DNA of 64,000 nt from Berkiella_A sp964633725 (GTDB lineage: Bacteria > Pseudomonadota > Gammaproteobacteria > Berkiellales > Berkiellaceae). Where the stretch lies: positions 49,267 through 113,266 of the forward strand of contig CAZWHY010000003.1 in NCBI GenBank assembly GCA_964633725.1. The letters are read 5' to 3'. The notes beneath the pieces are model-generated. The model was not told where the DNA came from. It did no database searches and saw only the letters and a list, made by a program, of their open reading frames with translations. Made by a program: the position numbers and the translations under genes. Shown here one piece after another: positions 52,575-61,381 of the stretch. Each line of letters opens with the position of its first letter. Positions within the stretch are counted from its first letter, which is position 1.

Positions 52575-52602
52575 GTATGCTAACTATAGCATTTTAGCAT
52601 AC
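52575..52602 (-). promoter_or_regulatory. Operator-like inverted repeat GTATGCTAA-N10-TTAGCATAC
   Basis: The arms are perfect and close to the start at 52556. Half-sites also occur before the genes starting at 50644 and 1080, which suggests a shared regulator or promoter class. Confidence 0.5.
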
Positions 52603-52780
52603 GCTTAACTAACCAACTAACGTTTTGGCTAAGAAAATATTTTTGCAGAATAATCCTTAACATATTGAATTTTATATGATTTACTAAGAACACGTTTAGA
52701 ACAGACTTTTCAACTAAGCTAAATTTTCAATCAGTATGCTTAAGCGATTAATTACCCTATTTCTATTTCTATTTATTATC

Positions 52781-52920
52781 AGGACAGCCACGATAAACTT
52801 TGAAACTTAGATAAGAATTAATAGCGAATTAATAGGACAGCCAGGTTAAACTTTGAAACTCAGATAGGAATTAATAGGACGAATTAATTAGGACAGCCAC
52901 GTTAAATTCGTCAACTTAGA
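52781..52920 (-). repeat. Array of three direct repeats carrying the AGGACAGCCACG motif
   Basis: Units begin at 52781, 52834 and 52890 with AGGACAGCCACGATAA, AGGACAGCCAGGTTAA and AGGACAGCCACGTTAA. They continue with a shared pattern (ACTTTGAAACT.AGATA.GAATTAATAG). Unit lengths are about 53 and 56 bases. The motif is the reverse complement of GTGGCTGTCCT. There are no spacers of a CRISPR kind. Confidence 0.8.
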
Positions 52921-52924
52921 TAAA

Positions 52925-53695
52925 TTAAATAACCTTACGTATCGTAGAGTACGTACTAGTTAACTTGTCGGTAAAAACCCCAAAAACACCACTATCTATC
53001 AGCTTATTGGCGAGTTCTTGTTGATTGACTGTAAAAACGAGTAAAGGGATATTAAAAGCTTGTGCTTGATATATTTGATCGTCTGTTAGATTGGAATGAC
53101 TGCAATTGATAGTCGCATTGCCTGTTTGTGCGGCAATACGTAGTACATCAGGGGTAATATTTTCGCTTAAAAAACCAATGGGTTGTTTGGGGAGTGCTTT
53201 TCTAATTCTTAATAATATATCCCAATCAAAGCTGGAAATCAGAGGTAAAGAATAGAAAGAATACCATCTATTGGTTATCAAACTGATTAGTTTGTCTGCA
53301 ATGTTATTTTTATAATCTTGTTCAGCTTCAGGTGGACATTTAATCTCAATGTTAAGATTTAAATCAAGCTTCAATATTTTTAGCAAATCTCTTTCTAAAT
53401 TAGGTATTGCAGAACCTACGAATTCTCGATCGAACCAGCTACCAGCATCTAATGTGGACAGAATTTCTGAATGCTGTTCATATATTAAGCCATTACCATT
53501 GGTTGTCCTATTTAGGTTATGATCATGAATAATTATCAGCTCATTATCTTTTGATAGTTGAATGTCAAACTCAATCCATTCGAAGCCTTTAGCTTTGGCC
53601 ATTTGAAAGCCAATGAGAGTATTCTCTGGGGCGAAGCTGGCTAAGCCTCTATGGCCAATTAATCCATTACTAGGGGCGTTCAACTGAAAAGTCAT
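52925..53695 (-). CDS. ugpQ: Cytoplasmic glycerophosphodiester phosphodiesterase
   Basis: The 256-residue protein has the GDPD barrel motifs: GLIGHRGLASFAPENTLIGF with catalytic His and Glu/Asn, EWIEFDIQLSKDNELIIIHD with metal-binding Glu and Asp and the second His, NIEIKCP, and VFTVNQQELANKLI with GVFTDKL at the end. There is no signal peptide, so it resembles UgpQ more than periplasmic GlpQ. It releases glycerol-3-phosphate from phospholipid breakdown products. The gene is divergent from the AddB-like gene and upstream of no phosphate-transport genes. Confidence 0.92.
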   Translation of the reverse strand: MTFQLNAPSNGLIGHRGLASFAPENTLIGFQMAKAKGFEWIEFDIQLSKDNELIIIHDHNLNRTTNGNGLIYEQHSEILSTLDAGSWFDREFVGSAIPNLERDLLKILKLDLNLNIEIKCPPEAEQDYKNNIADKLISLITNRWYSFYSLPLISSFDWDILLRIRKALPKQPIGFLSENITPDVLRIAAQTGNATINCSHSNLTDDQIYQAQAFNIPLLVFTVNQQELANKLIDSGVFGVFTDKLTSTYSTIRKVI

Positions 53696-53830
53696 AATAT
53701 GCTCGGTATTTTATATGATTAGTTATTGTTCTGAGGTAAATTAAGGTTAGTTGATCCTGGTTTCCTTGGCCAGCAACTTGAAATAAAAATAAAAAATAAC
53801 TGTAAATAAAATTGGTTTTAAAATAAAAAA

Positions 53831-56500
53831 ATGATTCTAAGTAATGCATTAATCGAAGCACTCAATAAAGGCTGTATTTTGGTGTGCCCAACACGGCGTT
53901 TGGCAACGGCTTTAATAGAAGAATATAATCAAAAAATATTAGATTCAAATAAAGCGTTAGCGTGGCAAAGTGCTAAAATTTATAGCTTGCAAGATTGGCT
54001 GAAAATTATTTGGCAACAAGCAGAAACCGCAGGTTGGGTGTCAACAAGTTTACTATCACCAATGTCTTCACTATTAATGCTAGAAAAAATCATTTCATCA
54101 TCGAGCTATGCCCCCAATTTATTACGTTACCATAGTACTGCAAAACTGGTAAACAGTGCTTGGAATATTTTAAATCAATGGGATCAAGTGGCGCTGTTGG
54201 ATGATAAATTTACGGAGTTCGATCAAGTCGCCTTTAAAGAATTTTGCGATGAGTATAGAGCAACATTACAGTTAAGAGGATGTATAGACTCTGCTCAGCT
54301 ACTGAGTACAATTATTACGGTTGTCAAAAACAATATTAAATGCTTGACTAAATCATATGAAACAAATCAGATTGTTTGTTTTGGTTTTGATGATTTAACG
54401 CCACAGGTGAAGTGTTTATTTCTCACTTTATCGGACTTAGACTGGGACGTTACATATGCTCAACCTGAGATAATAGAGCCAGAATCTCTATATAAAATAA
54501 ATTGCAAAAATATTGAAGACGAGATGTTATGTGCTGCAAAATGGGCCAAACAAAACTTGGAGTCAAACCCTGAGCAAAAAGTTGCCATTGTTGTGCCGAA
54601 TTTACCTGCATTCAGAAATGAAATTTTAGAGGTTTTTAAAACGTTATTTACCCCATTACATTATCTCAACCCTGAAGACTATGTCGATCCTTTGTTCAAT
54701 GTATCATCTGCTATACCCCTAATGCAGTACCCGGTTATACAAACAGCTTTATTATTACTAGACTTATTAAAATACAAAAATAATATGCAAGATATTATTG
54801 CAATATTGCAATCGCCTTATATACAAGATGGCGTGGCACAATATGAAACATTGCAGGCATTGGTGTCTCAGTTACGTACAGAAGTTAAGATAAAAATATC
54901 ACTAACAGAATTAATCGTCCTGATAACCAAAAACTTTGGGGGTGAAGGTGAATTGACTCAATCGCTTGTAACACTACAAGCCAGACAAGCAAAAATATCT
55001 CAATCAAAAGAGCCAATAGATTGGAAAACGGAATTTGAATCTGTATTCAAAATATTCAAATGGCCAGGTGAGCGCAGATTAAACAGCATCGAGCATCAAG
55101 CGGTTAAGCGCTTGTATCAAGCTTTAAACGAGTTTGCGCAAGTTCAGGTGGAAAGTGTTTCTCATAATGTTAACGAAGCATTGGAACAATTTAAAAAAGC
55201 ACTGTCTAACATACCCTTTCAGCCAGAAAATAAAGGGGCACCTATACAAATTTTGGGTATATTAGAGGCGTCTGGTTTGGCTTTTGATGCCTTATGGGTG
55301 ATGAATTTATATCATGAGAATTGGCCGCCTAAAGCAGAGCCTAATCCATTCATACCGATTGATATCCAACGAACGCATAATATGCCTCACGCTTCAGCAG
55401 AGAGAGAGCTAACATTTTCGCAAATATTGACGAATAAACTATGTCACAGTGCCAAGCATATTATTTGTAGTTATCCAGCCAATGTGGATAATAATAAAGT
55501 GTATGTTAGTGAATTGATTGCCAATTTAAAGACAATTGAGATCCAGGATTTATTACCAAACCAACCAGCATCCTCGTTGTCATTAGAAAGCATTTTTGCA
55601 TCAGCCGCGTTAGAATATTTTAGCGATGATACGGCACCAGCCGTTTTAGCGGGTTCGCAGTTTAAAGGTGGTAGCCAGATACTAGGCTTTCAATCCAATT
55701 GTCCATTTAAAGCATTTGCTAAATTTAGGCTAGAGGCAACTAAACCTGAGAGCAAAACACTAGGTTTAAGCCCGATGACACGTGGTATTTTAGTTCATGA
55801 TATATTGCAGATAATTTGGGAGCAACTAAAATCTCAAAAAGCATTATTAGAGCTAGGTGATGGTTTAACAGGGTTTTTAAAAAAAATTATTGATACGGTC
55901 ATCAAAAAACACCAATCTCAATATACCTTGAGTGGCCATTATTGGGAAATTGAGCAAACACGGTTATTAGAGATCATGCATTCTGTGATGGCGTATGAAA
56001 AACAAAGACCAGAATTTAATGTAGTGGCCATAGAAGATCAAAGGCATATAGAAATAAGTGGACTGCATATTAATGTCAGAATGGATAGAATCGATCGAAT
56101 TGGTGAACAAGAATATCTGATGATAGATTATAAAACAGGCAAAAAGCATTTAAACGATATATTATACACACCGCTTAAGGATCCCCAATTGCCACTATAT
56201 TTGCAAGGAGACTATACACATCCACCACAATCATTGGCTTGGTTCTCAATAGAAAAAGAAGAGCCCATAATGATTGGTTTGAGTGCAAAATCTGATTTAA
56301 ATATAGAAGGGATAACGCCGATTCAGGATACGCGAAAATCTATTACGTGGTTAGAGCAAACACAAGAATGGCATATCGCATTAACGGACTTAGCAAAGGA
56401 TTTTATGTGCGGTAAAGCAGACGTTAGCCCAATGAATGAGGCTCAGACCTGCCGTTATTGTGATCTGATGTCATTTTGTCGTATAGCGGAGCATGCATAA
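53831..56500 (+). CDS. AddB-like exonuclease subunit (PD-(D/E)XK, Fe-S)
   Basis: The 889-residue protein resembles the AddB-related DNA repair family (TIGR03623) in length and partner. The N-terminal part opens GCILVCPTRRLATALIEEYN, a helicase-fold without a Walker A. The C-terminal nuclease has GILVHDILQIIWE, then RMDRIDRIGEQEYLMIDYKT with Asp and the Lys of D-Y-K. Four cysteines for a 4Fe-4S staple are in QSNCPFKAF and CRYCDLMSFC. With the helicase encoded next it would process double-strand breaks for RecA, in place of RecBCD. Its stop overlaps the next start as TAATG. Confidence 0.88.
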   Translation: MILSNALIEALNKGCILVCPTRRLATALIEEYNQKILDSNKALAWQSAKIYSLQDWLKIIWQQAETAGWVSTSLLSPMSSLLMLEKIISSSSYAPNLLRYHSTAKLVNSAWNILNQWDQVALLDDKFTEFDQVAFKEFCDEYRATLQLRGCIDSAQLLSTIITVVKNNIKCLTKSYETNQIVCFGFDDLTPQVKCLFLTLSDLDWDVTYAQPEIIEPESLYKINCKNIEDEMLCAAKWAKQNLESNPEQKVAIVVPNLPAFRNEILEVFKTLFTPLHYLNPEDYVDPLFNVSSAIPLMQYPVIQTALLLLDLLKYKNNMQDIIAILQSPYIQDGVAQYETLQALVSQLRTEVKIKISLTELIVLITKNFGGEGELTQSLVTLQARQAKISQSKEPIDWKTEFESVFKIFKWPGERRLNSIEHQAVKRLYQALNEFAQVQVESVSHNVNEALEQFKKALSNIPFQPENKGAPIQILGILEASGLAFDALWVMNLYHENWPPKAEPNPFIPIDIQRTHNMPHASAERELTFSQILTNKLCHSAKHIICSYPANVDNNKVYVSELIANLKTIEIQDLLPNQPASSLSLESIFASAALEYFSDDTAPAVLAGSQFKGGSQILGFQSNCPFKAFAKFRLEATKPESKTLGLSPMTRGILVHDILQIIWEQLKSQKALLELGDGLTGFLKKIIDTVIKKHQSQYTLSGHYWEIEQTRLLEIMHSVMAYEKQRPEFNVVAIEDQRHIEISGLHINVRMDRIDRIGEQEYLMIDYKTGKKHLNDILYTPLKDPQLPLYLQGDYTHPPQSLAWFSIEKEEPIMIGLSAKSDLNIEGITPIQDTRKSITWLEQTQEWHIALTDLAKDFMCGKADVSPMNEAQTCRYCDLMSFCRIAEHA

Positions 56501-59500
56501 TGGATCAAGCACAAAGGCAAGCCGCTTTAAATCCCCGTGAGTCTTTTATTGTGGAAGCACCCGCAGGTTCTGGTAAAACAGAGCTTTTAACACGCAGATA
56601 TTTGAGCTTATTGGCACATGTTGAGCGTGACCCAGAAGAAATCATTGCTTTGACTTTTACCAGAAAAGCAGCCAGTGAAATGAAACTGCGGATTATTCAG
56701 TCGTTAAAATATGCGAAAAACAATGAAAACATAGACATGCCCGCAGTACAATTGGCTCAAAAAGTACTGAAAAGAGATGAGCAACATGGTTGGCAAGTGA
56801 TAGCGAATCCAAATCGTTTGCGCATTATGACGATTGATTCTTTATGTATGATGTTAGCTTATCGCACACCGATATTATCCCATTTTGGCGGTAAGCCGGA
56901 TATTCATGAATTTGCCAATGTGCTTTACCAAAATGCGGTCAAGCAGTTTATGCTAGAGACTTCGGGAAAAGATGCCTGGTTTCCGGCGTATCGTAATTTA
57001 TTGTTAGCGTTCGATAATAACTTAGAAAAACTATCGGTTTTATTGGTACAGTTATTAGCAAAACGCGATCAATGGCTAATGCATGTCATGGATGGGTCTT
57101 TAAGCAATGATTTGGAAGCGTATCTCACTGAGACAATAAAAAGTTGTACTAATGCGCATGTTGAGCAAATAATGAATAGTTTGCAGCCTGTTGAGTCTAA
57201 TTTAATACAAATTATTCAGCAGGCTACAAAGAACTTAGAGCAAGATTGTGAGATATCTTGTTTAGAATCACAATGTGATGATACAAAATTTTGGGTTGAT
57301 TTATCTGATTTGCTTCTGGTTAAAGATGGCAAATGGCGAAAATCCGTTACCAAGAAACAAGGTTTTTTAGGTCCCTCTAGCACAAAAGATAAAGCTGAAA
57401 AAGAAAAACGCAAAATTCATAAAGAGCAATTTATAGACCTCATAGAGGATTTGAAAAATATTTCTGGCCTTCAGCTATTATTGCAAGATATGCGTTTATT
57501 ACCTGAATTGCCTTTGTTTGAAGAGGAGCTTGGTTTGATTCGTAGTTTGAGTCAAATTTTACCTATATTAGTGGGGCATTTAAATCTCGGTTTTAAAGAA
57601 ACTGGTTTGGTTGATTTTACTGAGATGAGTTTGGGCGCATTATATGCTTTGCAAAATGAGCAAGGACCTACAGATATTGCTTTATACTTAGATTACCAAT
57701 TATCACATATTCTAGTCGATGAGTTTCAAGATACATCCGCCATACAGTTTCAATTGTTAGAGTGTTTGACCGCAGAGTGGCAACCTAATGAAGGACGTAC
57801 TGTTTTTTTAGTGGGCGATCCGATGCAGTCGATTTATCGATTCAGAGGGGCTGAAGTCAGTGTGTTTTTGCATGCACAAAAACAGGGGTTGAGCCAAATA
57901 CCTTTACAGAATATATCATTAAAGCAAAACTTTAGGACTTGTGAAAATCTTGTGTCTTGGGTAAATCAAAGTTTTACCGATATTTTTCCACCACAAGATA
58001 ATCTGGCGATTGGGGCAGTATCTTATAGGAATGCGTTTGCGGCCAAACCAAAAGTTGAACAGCAGACTTTATATTTTGATGGCTTTGAGTCTAGTCTAGC
58101 CCAAGCTCAAGAGATTGTGGTATTTATTGAACGTCAGCTTATCGACAATCCTGCGCAATCTATAGCGGTATTAGTGCGTGCGCGTAGGCAATTATTTACC
58201 TTATTACCTTTATTGCAAACACATGGTATTCCATTTGTTGCCAAAGAAATCTCCCAGCTCATTACCAGGCCGCATGTAATAGATCTATTGTCTTTACTCA
58301 AAGCACTATTAAATTGGGATGATAGAATCGCATGGTTTTCTATTTTAAGATCGCCTTGGGTAGGTTTGACTTTAGAAGATTTATTGATTTTAAGTCATAT
58401 GGAAGTACAATCACATTTTTGGGTGGTTTTACAACAATATGAAAGTTGTACTAATTTAAGCGAGCACGCGAAGCAAAAATTAAATAACGTTGTGCCTTTA
58501 TTAGATTATTGGATTAAAGCGCGACATAGAATAAAGTTAAGTCATTGGGTGAAAGGCCTTTGGGCTGCCTTGGGTGGGCCTGCTTGTTATGATGTGGCGG
58601 CATTAAGCGATATTGACGAGATTTTAAAGTTAATTGATCGCATATCGGATGGTTCACAAAATGTGGATATAGATTTATTAGAAGAAAAACTGACTGCGAA
58701 ATATGTTGATCAGTCACATCAACCCCCATCTCATATAGGGGCGGGGGTTCAGTTGATGACCATCCACCAATCCAAAGGGCTTGAGTTTGATACGGTTATT
58801 TTGCCAGAACTACAAAGCAGCGCCAGGCGTCGTGATCAAGAGATATTAAACTGGCATGAGAGTATGCAGCTTGGTAAGCCGATGTTAATGTTAGGTGCCA
58901 AAACACAAAACCCAGACAAGACCATCTATGCTTATATTAATAGTATTTTACAAAATAAAGAAACGCATGAACTAAAACGATTGTTTTATGTGGCAATGAC
59001 ACGAGCGAAAACCACTTTATTTTTGAGTTATGTTGACGCGGAAGGCGAGGGAAAATCAGCTCGTTCAGCTAGCTTTTTGTCATTGTTGGAAAAAGCGGAT
59101 GTTAAGTTGCAGCCAGACTTAAAGCAAGCGGGACAGTTAAAACCAGAAGCAGAGCCAAACTTAGATAATGAAAAAGCAACGAAACTATTACGTCGATTGC
59201 CTGCTAATTGGTGCTTGCCACAAGACATACAAAAATATTTACCGGATTATAAAGCACAAAATGAAGACGCTGACGACGAAACAGATTTAAATTGGCCAGA
59301 ACATGGAGAAGAGTGGTTGAGAGTCTCGGGTGTGCTGTTTCATCAATTGATAGCATATTATTTGCAAAATTTAGATATGGGTATTAACTTATCTTATTTG
59401 CAAAACCAAGCTAAAACATTATTAAAATCTTTTGGTCTATCTTTGCAGGATAATACTAGCGCTGAAAATCTTATTTCTCAAGGTTTGTCTAAAATATTTG

Positions 59501-59874
59501 TCGATCCCACTGGGCAATGGATAATGCATGAGGGACATCATTATCGGTTATCAGAAAAATCTTTTGGGGTAAAACTTAAAAACAAAATCAGAAGCATTGT
59601 TATAGATTATGCTTTTGTCGATGAAAATAATGTGCGCTGGATTATTGATTTTAAAATTAATCAAGCCACAACTGCAGAAGAATTAGATTTAGAATATGAA
59701 ATAAATACGTATGGAAAGCAATTAGAGTTGTACCGCTATACGTTCAGTCAAATAGAAAATAGGGAGATCCGTTGTGCTTTGTATTTTCCTGTTTCTCAAG
59801 TATTTTGGGAGCTTCCCCGCGATAATATTCAAAGTAACACAAGTCATAAAGCGAGTATAGATCATGAATGTTAG
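56500..59874 (+). CDS. UvrD/RecB-type helicase-nuclease, AddA-like
   Basis: I start at ATG 56500 (TAATG overlap), giving 1124 residues. All SF1A motifs are intact: VEAPAGSGKTELLTRRY (Walker A), IALTFTRKAASEMK, ILVDEFQDTSAIQFQL (Walker B DEFQDT), LVGDPMQSIYRFRGAE, LMTIHQSKGLEFDTVI and RLFYVAMTRAKTTLFL. The C-terminal RecB-like nuclease has IVIDYAFVDENN and WIIDFKINQA (Asp and D-x-K). It pairs with the upstream AddB-like protein to unwind and resect broken DNA ends. The translational overlap supports 1:1 assembly. A Chi-like regulatory site cannot be identified from the window. Confidence 0.93.
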   Translation: MDQAQRQAALNPRESFIVEAPAGSGKTELLTRRYLSLLAHVERDPEEIIALTFTRKAASEMKLRIIQSLKYAKNNENIDMPAVQLAQKVLKRDEQHGWQVIANPNRLRIMTIDSLCMMLAYRTPILSHFGGKPDIHEFANVLYQNAVKQFMLETSGKDAWFPAYRNLLLAFDNNLEKLSVLLVQLLAKRDQWLMHVMDGSLSNDLEAYLTETIKSCTNAHVEQIMNSLQPVESNLIQIIQQATKNLEQDCEISCLESQCDDTKFWVDLSDLLLVKDGKWRKSVTKKQGFLGPSSTKDKAEKEKRKIHKEQFIDLIEDLKNISGLQLLLQDMRLLPELPLFEEELGLIRSLSQILPILVGHLNLGFKETGLVDFTEMSLGALYALQNEQGPTDIALYLDYQLSHILVDEFQDTSAIQFQLLECLTAEWQPNEGRTVFLVGDPMQSIYRFRGAEVSVFLHAQKQGLSQIPLQNISLKQNFRTCENLVSWVNQSFTDIFPPQDNLAIGAVSYRNAFAAKPKVEQQTLYFDGFESSLAQAQEIVVFIERQLIDNPAQSIAVLVRARRQLFTLLPLLQTHGIPFVAKEISQLITRPHVIDLLSLLKALLNWDDRIAWFSILRSPWVGLTLEDLLILSHMEVQSHFWVVLQQYESCTNLSEHAKQKLNNVVPLLDYWIKARHRIKLSHWVKGLWAALGGPACYDVAALSDIDEILKLIDRISDGSQNVDIDLLEEKLTAKYVDQSHQPPSHIGAGVQLMTIHQSKGLEFDTVILPELQSSARRRDQEILNWHESMQLGKPMLMLGAKTQNPDKTIYAYINSILQNKETHELKRLFYVAMTRAKTTLFLSYVDAEGEGKSARSASFLSLLEKADVKLQPDLKQAGQLKPEAEPNLDNEKATKLLRRLPANWCLPQDIQKYLPDYKAQNEDADDETDLNWPEHGEEWLRVSGVLFHQLIAYYLQNLDMGINLSYLQNQAKTLLKSFGLSLQDNTSAENLISQGLSKIFVDPTGQWIMHEGHHYRLSEKSFGVKLKNKIRSIVIDYAFVDENNVRWIIDFKINQATTAEELDLEYEINTYGKQLELYRYTFSQIENREIRCALYFPVSQVFWELPRDNIQSNTSHKASIDHEC

Positions 59875-60763
59875 CATGAAAAATAAACTAGTGGTTGCCA
59901 TATCCTCTAGAGCATTATTTGATTTAAATGCTTGCCATACTATCTATGAAGAGCAGGGTATAAAAGCCTATAGAGAGTATCAAGAGCAAAATGAGCATAA
60001 GATATTAGAGCCAGGCTCAGCTTACCACTTAGTAGAGAAGTTTTTAAAACTCAATGAAGGCAGGTGTCCAGAAGAGGCACTGGTTGAAGTAATTTTATTA
60101 TCTAAAAATACGGCAGACACGGGATTGCGAATTTTCAACTCTATAGAACATTATGGCTTAGATATCAGCCGAGCGGCATTTTGTGGTGGGCAAACACCTT
60201 ATGCTTATGCTCAAGCTTTTAATGCGAAATTATTTTTATCGTTAGACGCTGCAGATGTGGCACAAGCGGTGGCATCAGGCTGCGCTGCTGCACAAATCTT
60301 AGATTCTGGCAATTGCACTCAAACCGCCAATGAACTAAAAATCGCTTTTGATGGGGATGCGGTATTATTCTCTGATGAGTCTGAATTATATTTTCAAAAA
60401 GAAGGTTTAGCGGCATTTAATCAACATGAAAAATCCAAAGCGAATCATCCGATGAATCCTGGGCCGTTTAGTCAATTTTTAGGTGCGCTGCATACTTTAC
60501 AGCAAATAGAAAACTTGCCCATCACTATTCGTACAGCCCTAGTTACAGCACGGCAAGCACCTGCACATGAGCGTGTGATTAATACACTGAGAAGTTGGAA
60601 TATCAGGATTGATGAATCTTTATTTTTAGGCGGTATGGACAAGCGCTCTTTTTTAAAAGCTTTTCAAGCAGATATTTTCTTTGATGATCAACATGCCAAT
60701 TGTGACAGTGTTAGCCAAGATATTACGTCTGCTCATGTACCGTATGGGGTAAAGAATCAGTGA
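59864..60763 (+). CDS. 5'-nucleotidase (PF06189 type)
   Basis: The 299-residue protein starts at ATG 59864, overlapping the helicase gene by 11 bases; an ATG four codons later is also possible. The 5'-nucleotidase family pattern is clear: LVVAISSRALFDLNACHTIYE, DTGLRIFNSIEHYGLDISRA, AFCGGQTPYAYAQAFNAKLF, IAFDGDAVLFSDESELYFQK, TALVTARQAPAHERVINTL and IFFDDQHANCDS, which hold HAD-like Asp residues. It would remove phosphate from nucleoside monophosphates in the cytosol. The overlap suggests co-translation with the recombination pair. The solo element terminus begins at the base after its stop. Confidence 0.88.
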   Translation: MNVSMKNKLVVAISSRALFDLNACHTIYEEQGIKAYREYQEQNEHKILEPGSAYHLVEKFLKLNEGRCPEEALVEVILLSKNTADTGLRIFNSIEHYGLDISRAAFCGGQTPYAYAQAFNAKLFLSLDAADVAQAVASGCAAAQILDSGNCTQTANELKIAFDGDAVLFSDESELYFQKEGLAAFNQHEKSKANHPMNPGPFSQFLGALHTLQQIENLPITIRTALVTARQAPAHERVINTLRSWNIRIDESLFLGGMDKRSFLKAFQADIFFDDQHANCDSVSQDITSAHVPYGVKNQ

Positions 60764-60786
60764 GTAAGTTATTACATGCCCATTCC
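60764..60786 (+). repeat. Second solo terminal repeat of the MITE-like element
   Basis: The 23 bases GTAAGTTATTAC...GCCCATTCC, then TAA, are identical to the right ends of both full copies and to 9751-9773. It sits directly after the nucleotidase stop, between convergent genes. No partner end is seen nearby. Confidence 0.85.
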
Positions 60787-60805
60787 TAATAGACTTTTCT
60801 GGTTT

Positions 60806-61102
60806 CTAACTGATAGCGGCGCCCAAAGCCCCACCCAACAAGCCACCGACATAGATTCCAACCAATGCGCCAATGGCATCTGGGAGTGTGTGGATACCGT
60901 AATCACCTGCTTTGCTGTCAATGATATAGTTTGTAATCTCTGCGCGATATGAGTCTGATGTTGTGTGAACTAAGGGCATGAAATAGGGCCCAGTGACAAA
61001 ACCGACTGCGGCTCCTATGAGGGAAAACATAGCGGAACCGACAGCATTATGAATTGATCCACCATGGACTAAAAGTATTTGGTTTTGAGATAAAGTATTC
61101 AT
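60806..61102 (-). CDS. Second double-glycine-leader peptide, bacteriocin-like
   Basis: The 98-residue peptide begins MNTLSQNQILLVHGG. This has Leu-12, Ser-11, Gln-8, Ile-7, Val-4, Gly-2 and Gly-1 of the double-glycine leader consensus, with the same 15-residue length as the peptide at 34009. The mature part is hydrophobic and Gly/Ala-rich at both ends (GSAMFSLIGAAVGFVTG; ALVGIYVGGLLGGALGAAIS), as in membrane-active class II peptides. No exporter or immunity gene is nearby. The ribosome site is weak. Confidence 0.65.
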   Translation of the reverse strand: MNTLSQNQILLVHGGSIHNAVGSAMFSLIGAAVGFVTGPYFMPLVHTTSDSYRAEITNYIIDSKAGDYGIHTLPDAIGALVGIYVGGLLGGALGAAIS

Positions 61103-61381
61103 AAATTTATATATCGCTCGATTGTTTTATGATTTGCAAGGAAAAGATTAGGCAACTAACTTTTGTTCTCCACGAATTCTAACACCTTGGAATTTAGAAT
61201 ACTAGCCAATATGTCTCATTTTTAATGTTAAATGATGTACATACACTATTTTTCAGCGTAAATTGCTAAGTAAATAATCGCCTCTTAGAATAATATGTAT
61301 TGACATAGATATGTTAGTTCAATTACTATGTACGGTTGAAATTAATGACGAAATTAGAATGAAAGGTGTGGAAAAGCAATT

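Larger units (their letters stand above)
52557..52924. other. 368-bp intergenic region with an operator-like inverted repeat and a direct-repeat array
   Basis: GTATGCTAA (52575-52583) and TTAGCATAC (52594-52602) are a perfect 9-bp inverted repeat with a 10-base spacer, 20-45 bases upstream of the hydrolase-like gene. A three-unit repeat array fills 52781-52920. Between them the DNA is AT-rich with no RNA gene seen. Confidence 0.75.

Noticed and set aside
52781..52920. Possible CRISPR array in the intergenic region
   Set aside because: Units are direct repeats along their whole length with no variable spacers, and no cas genes are in the window.
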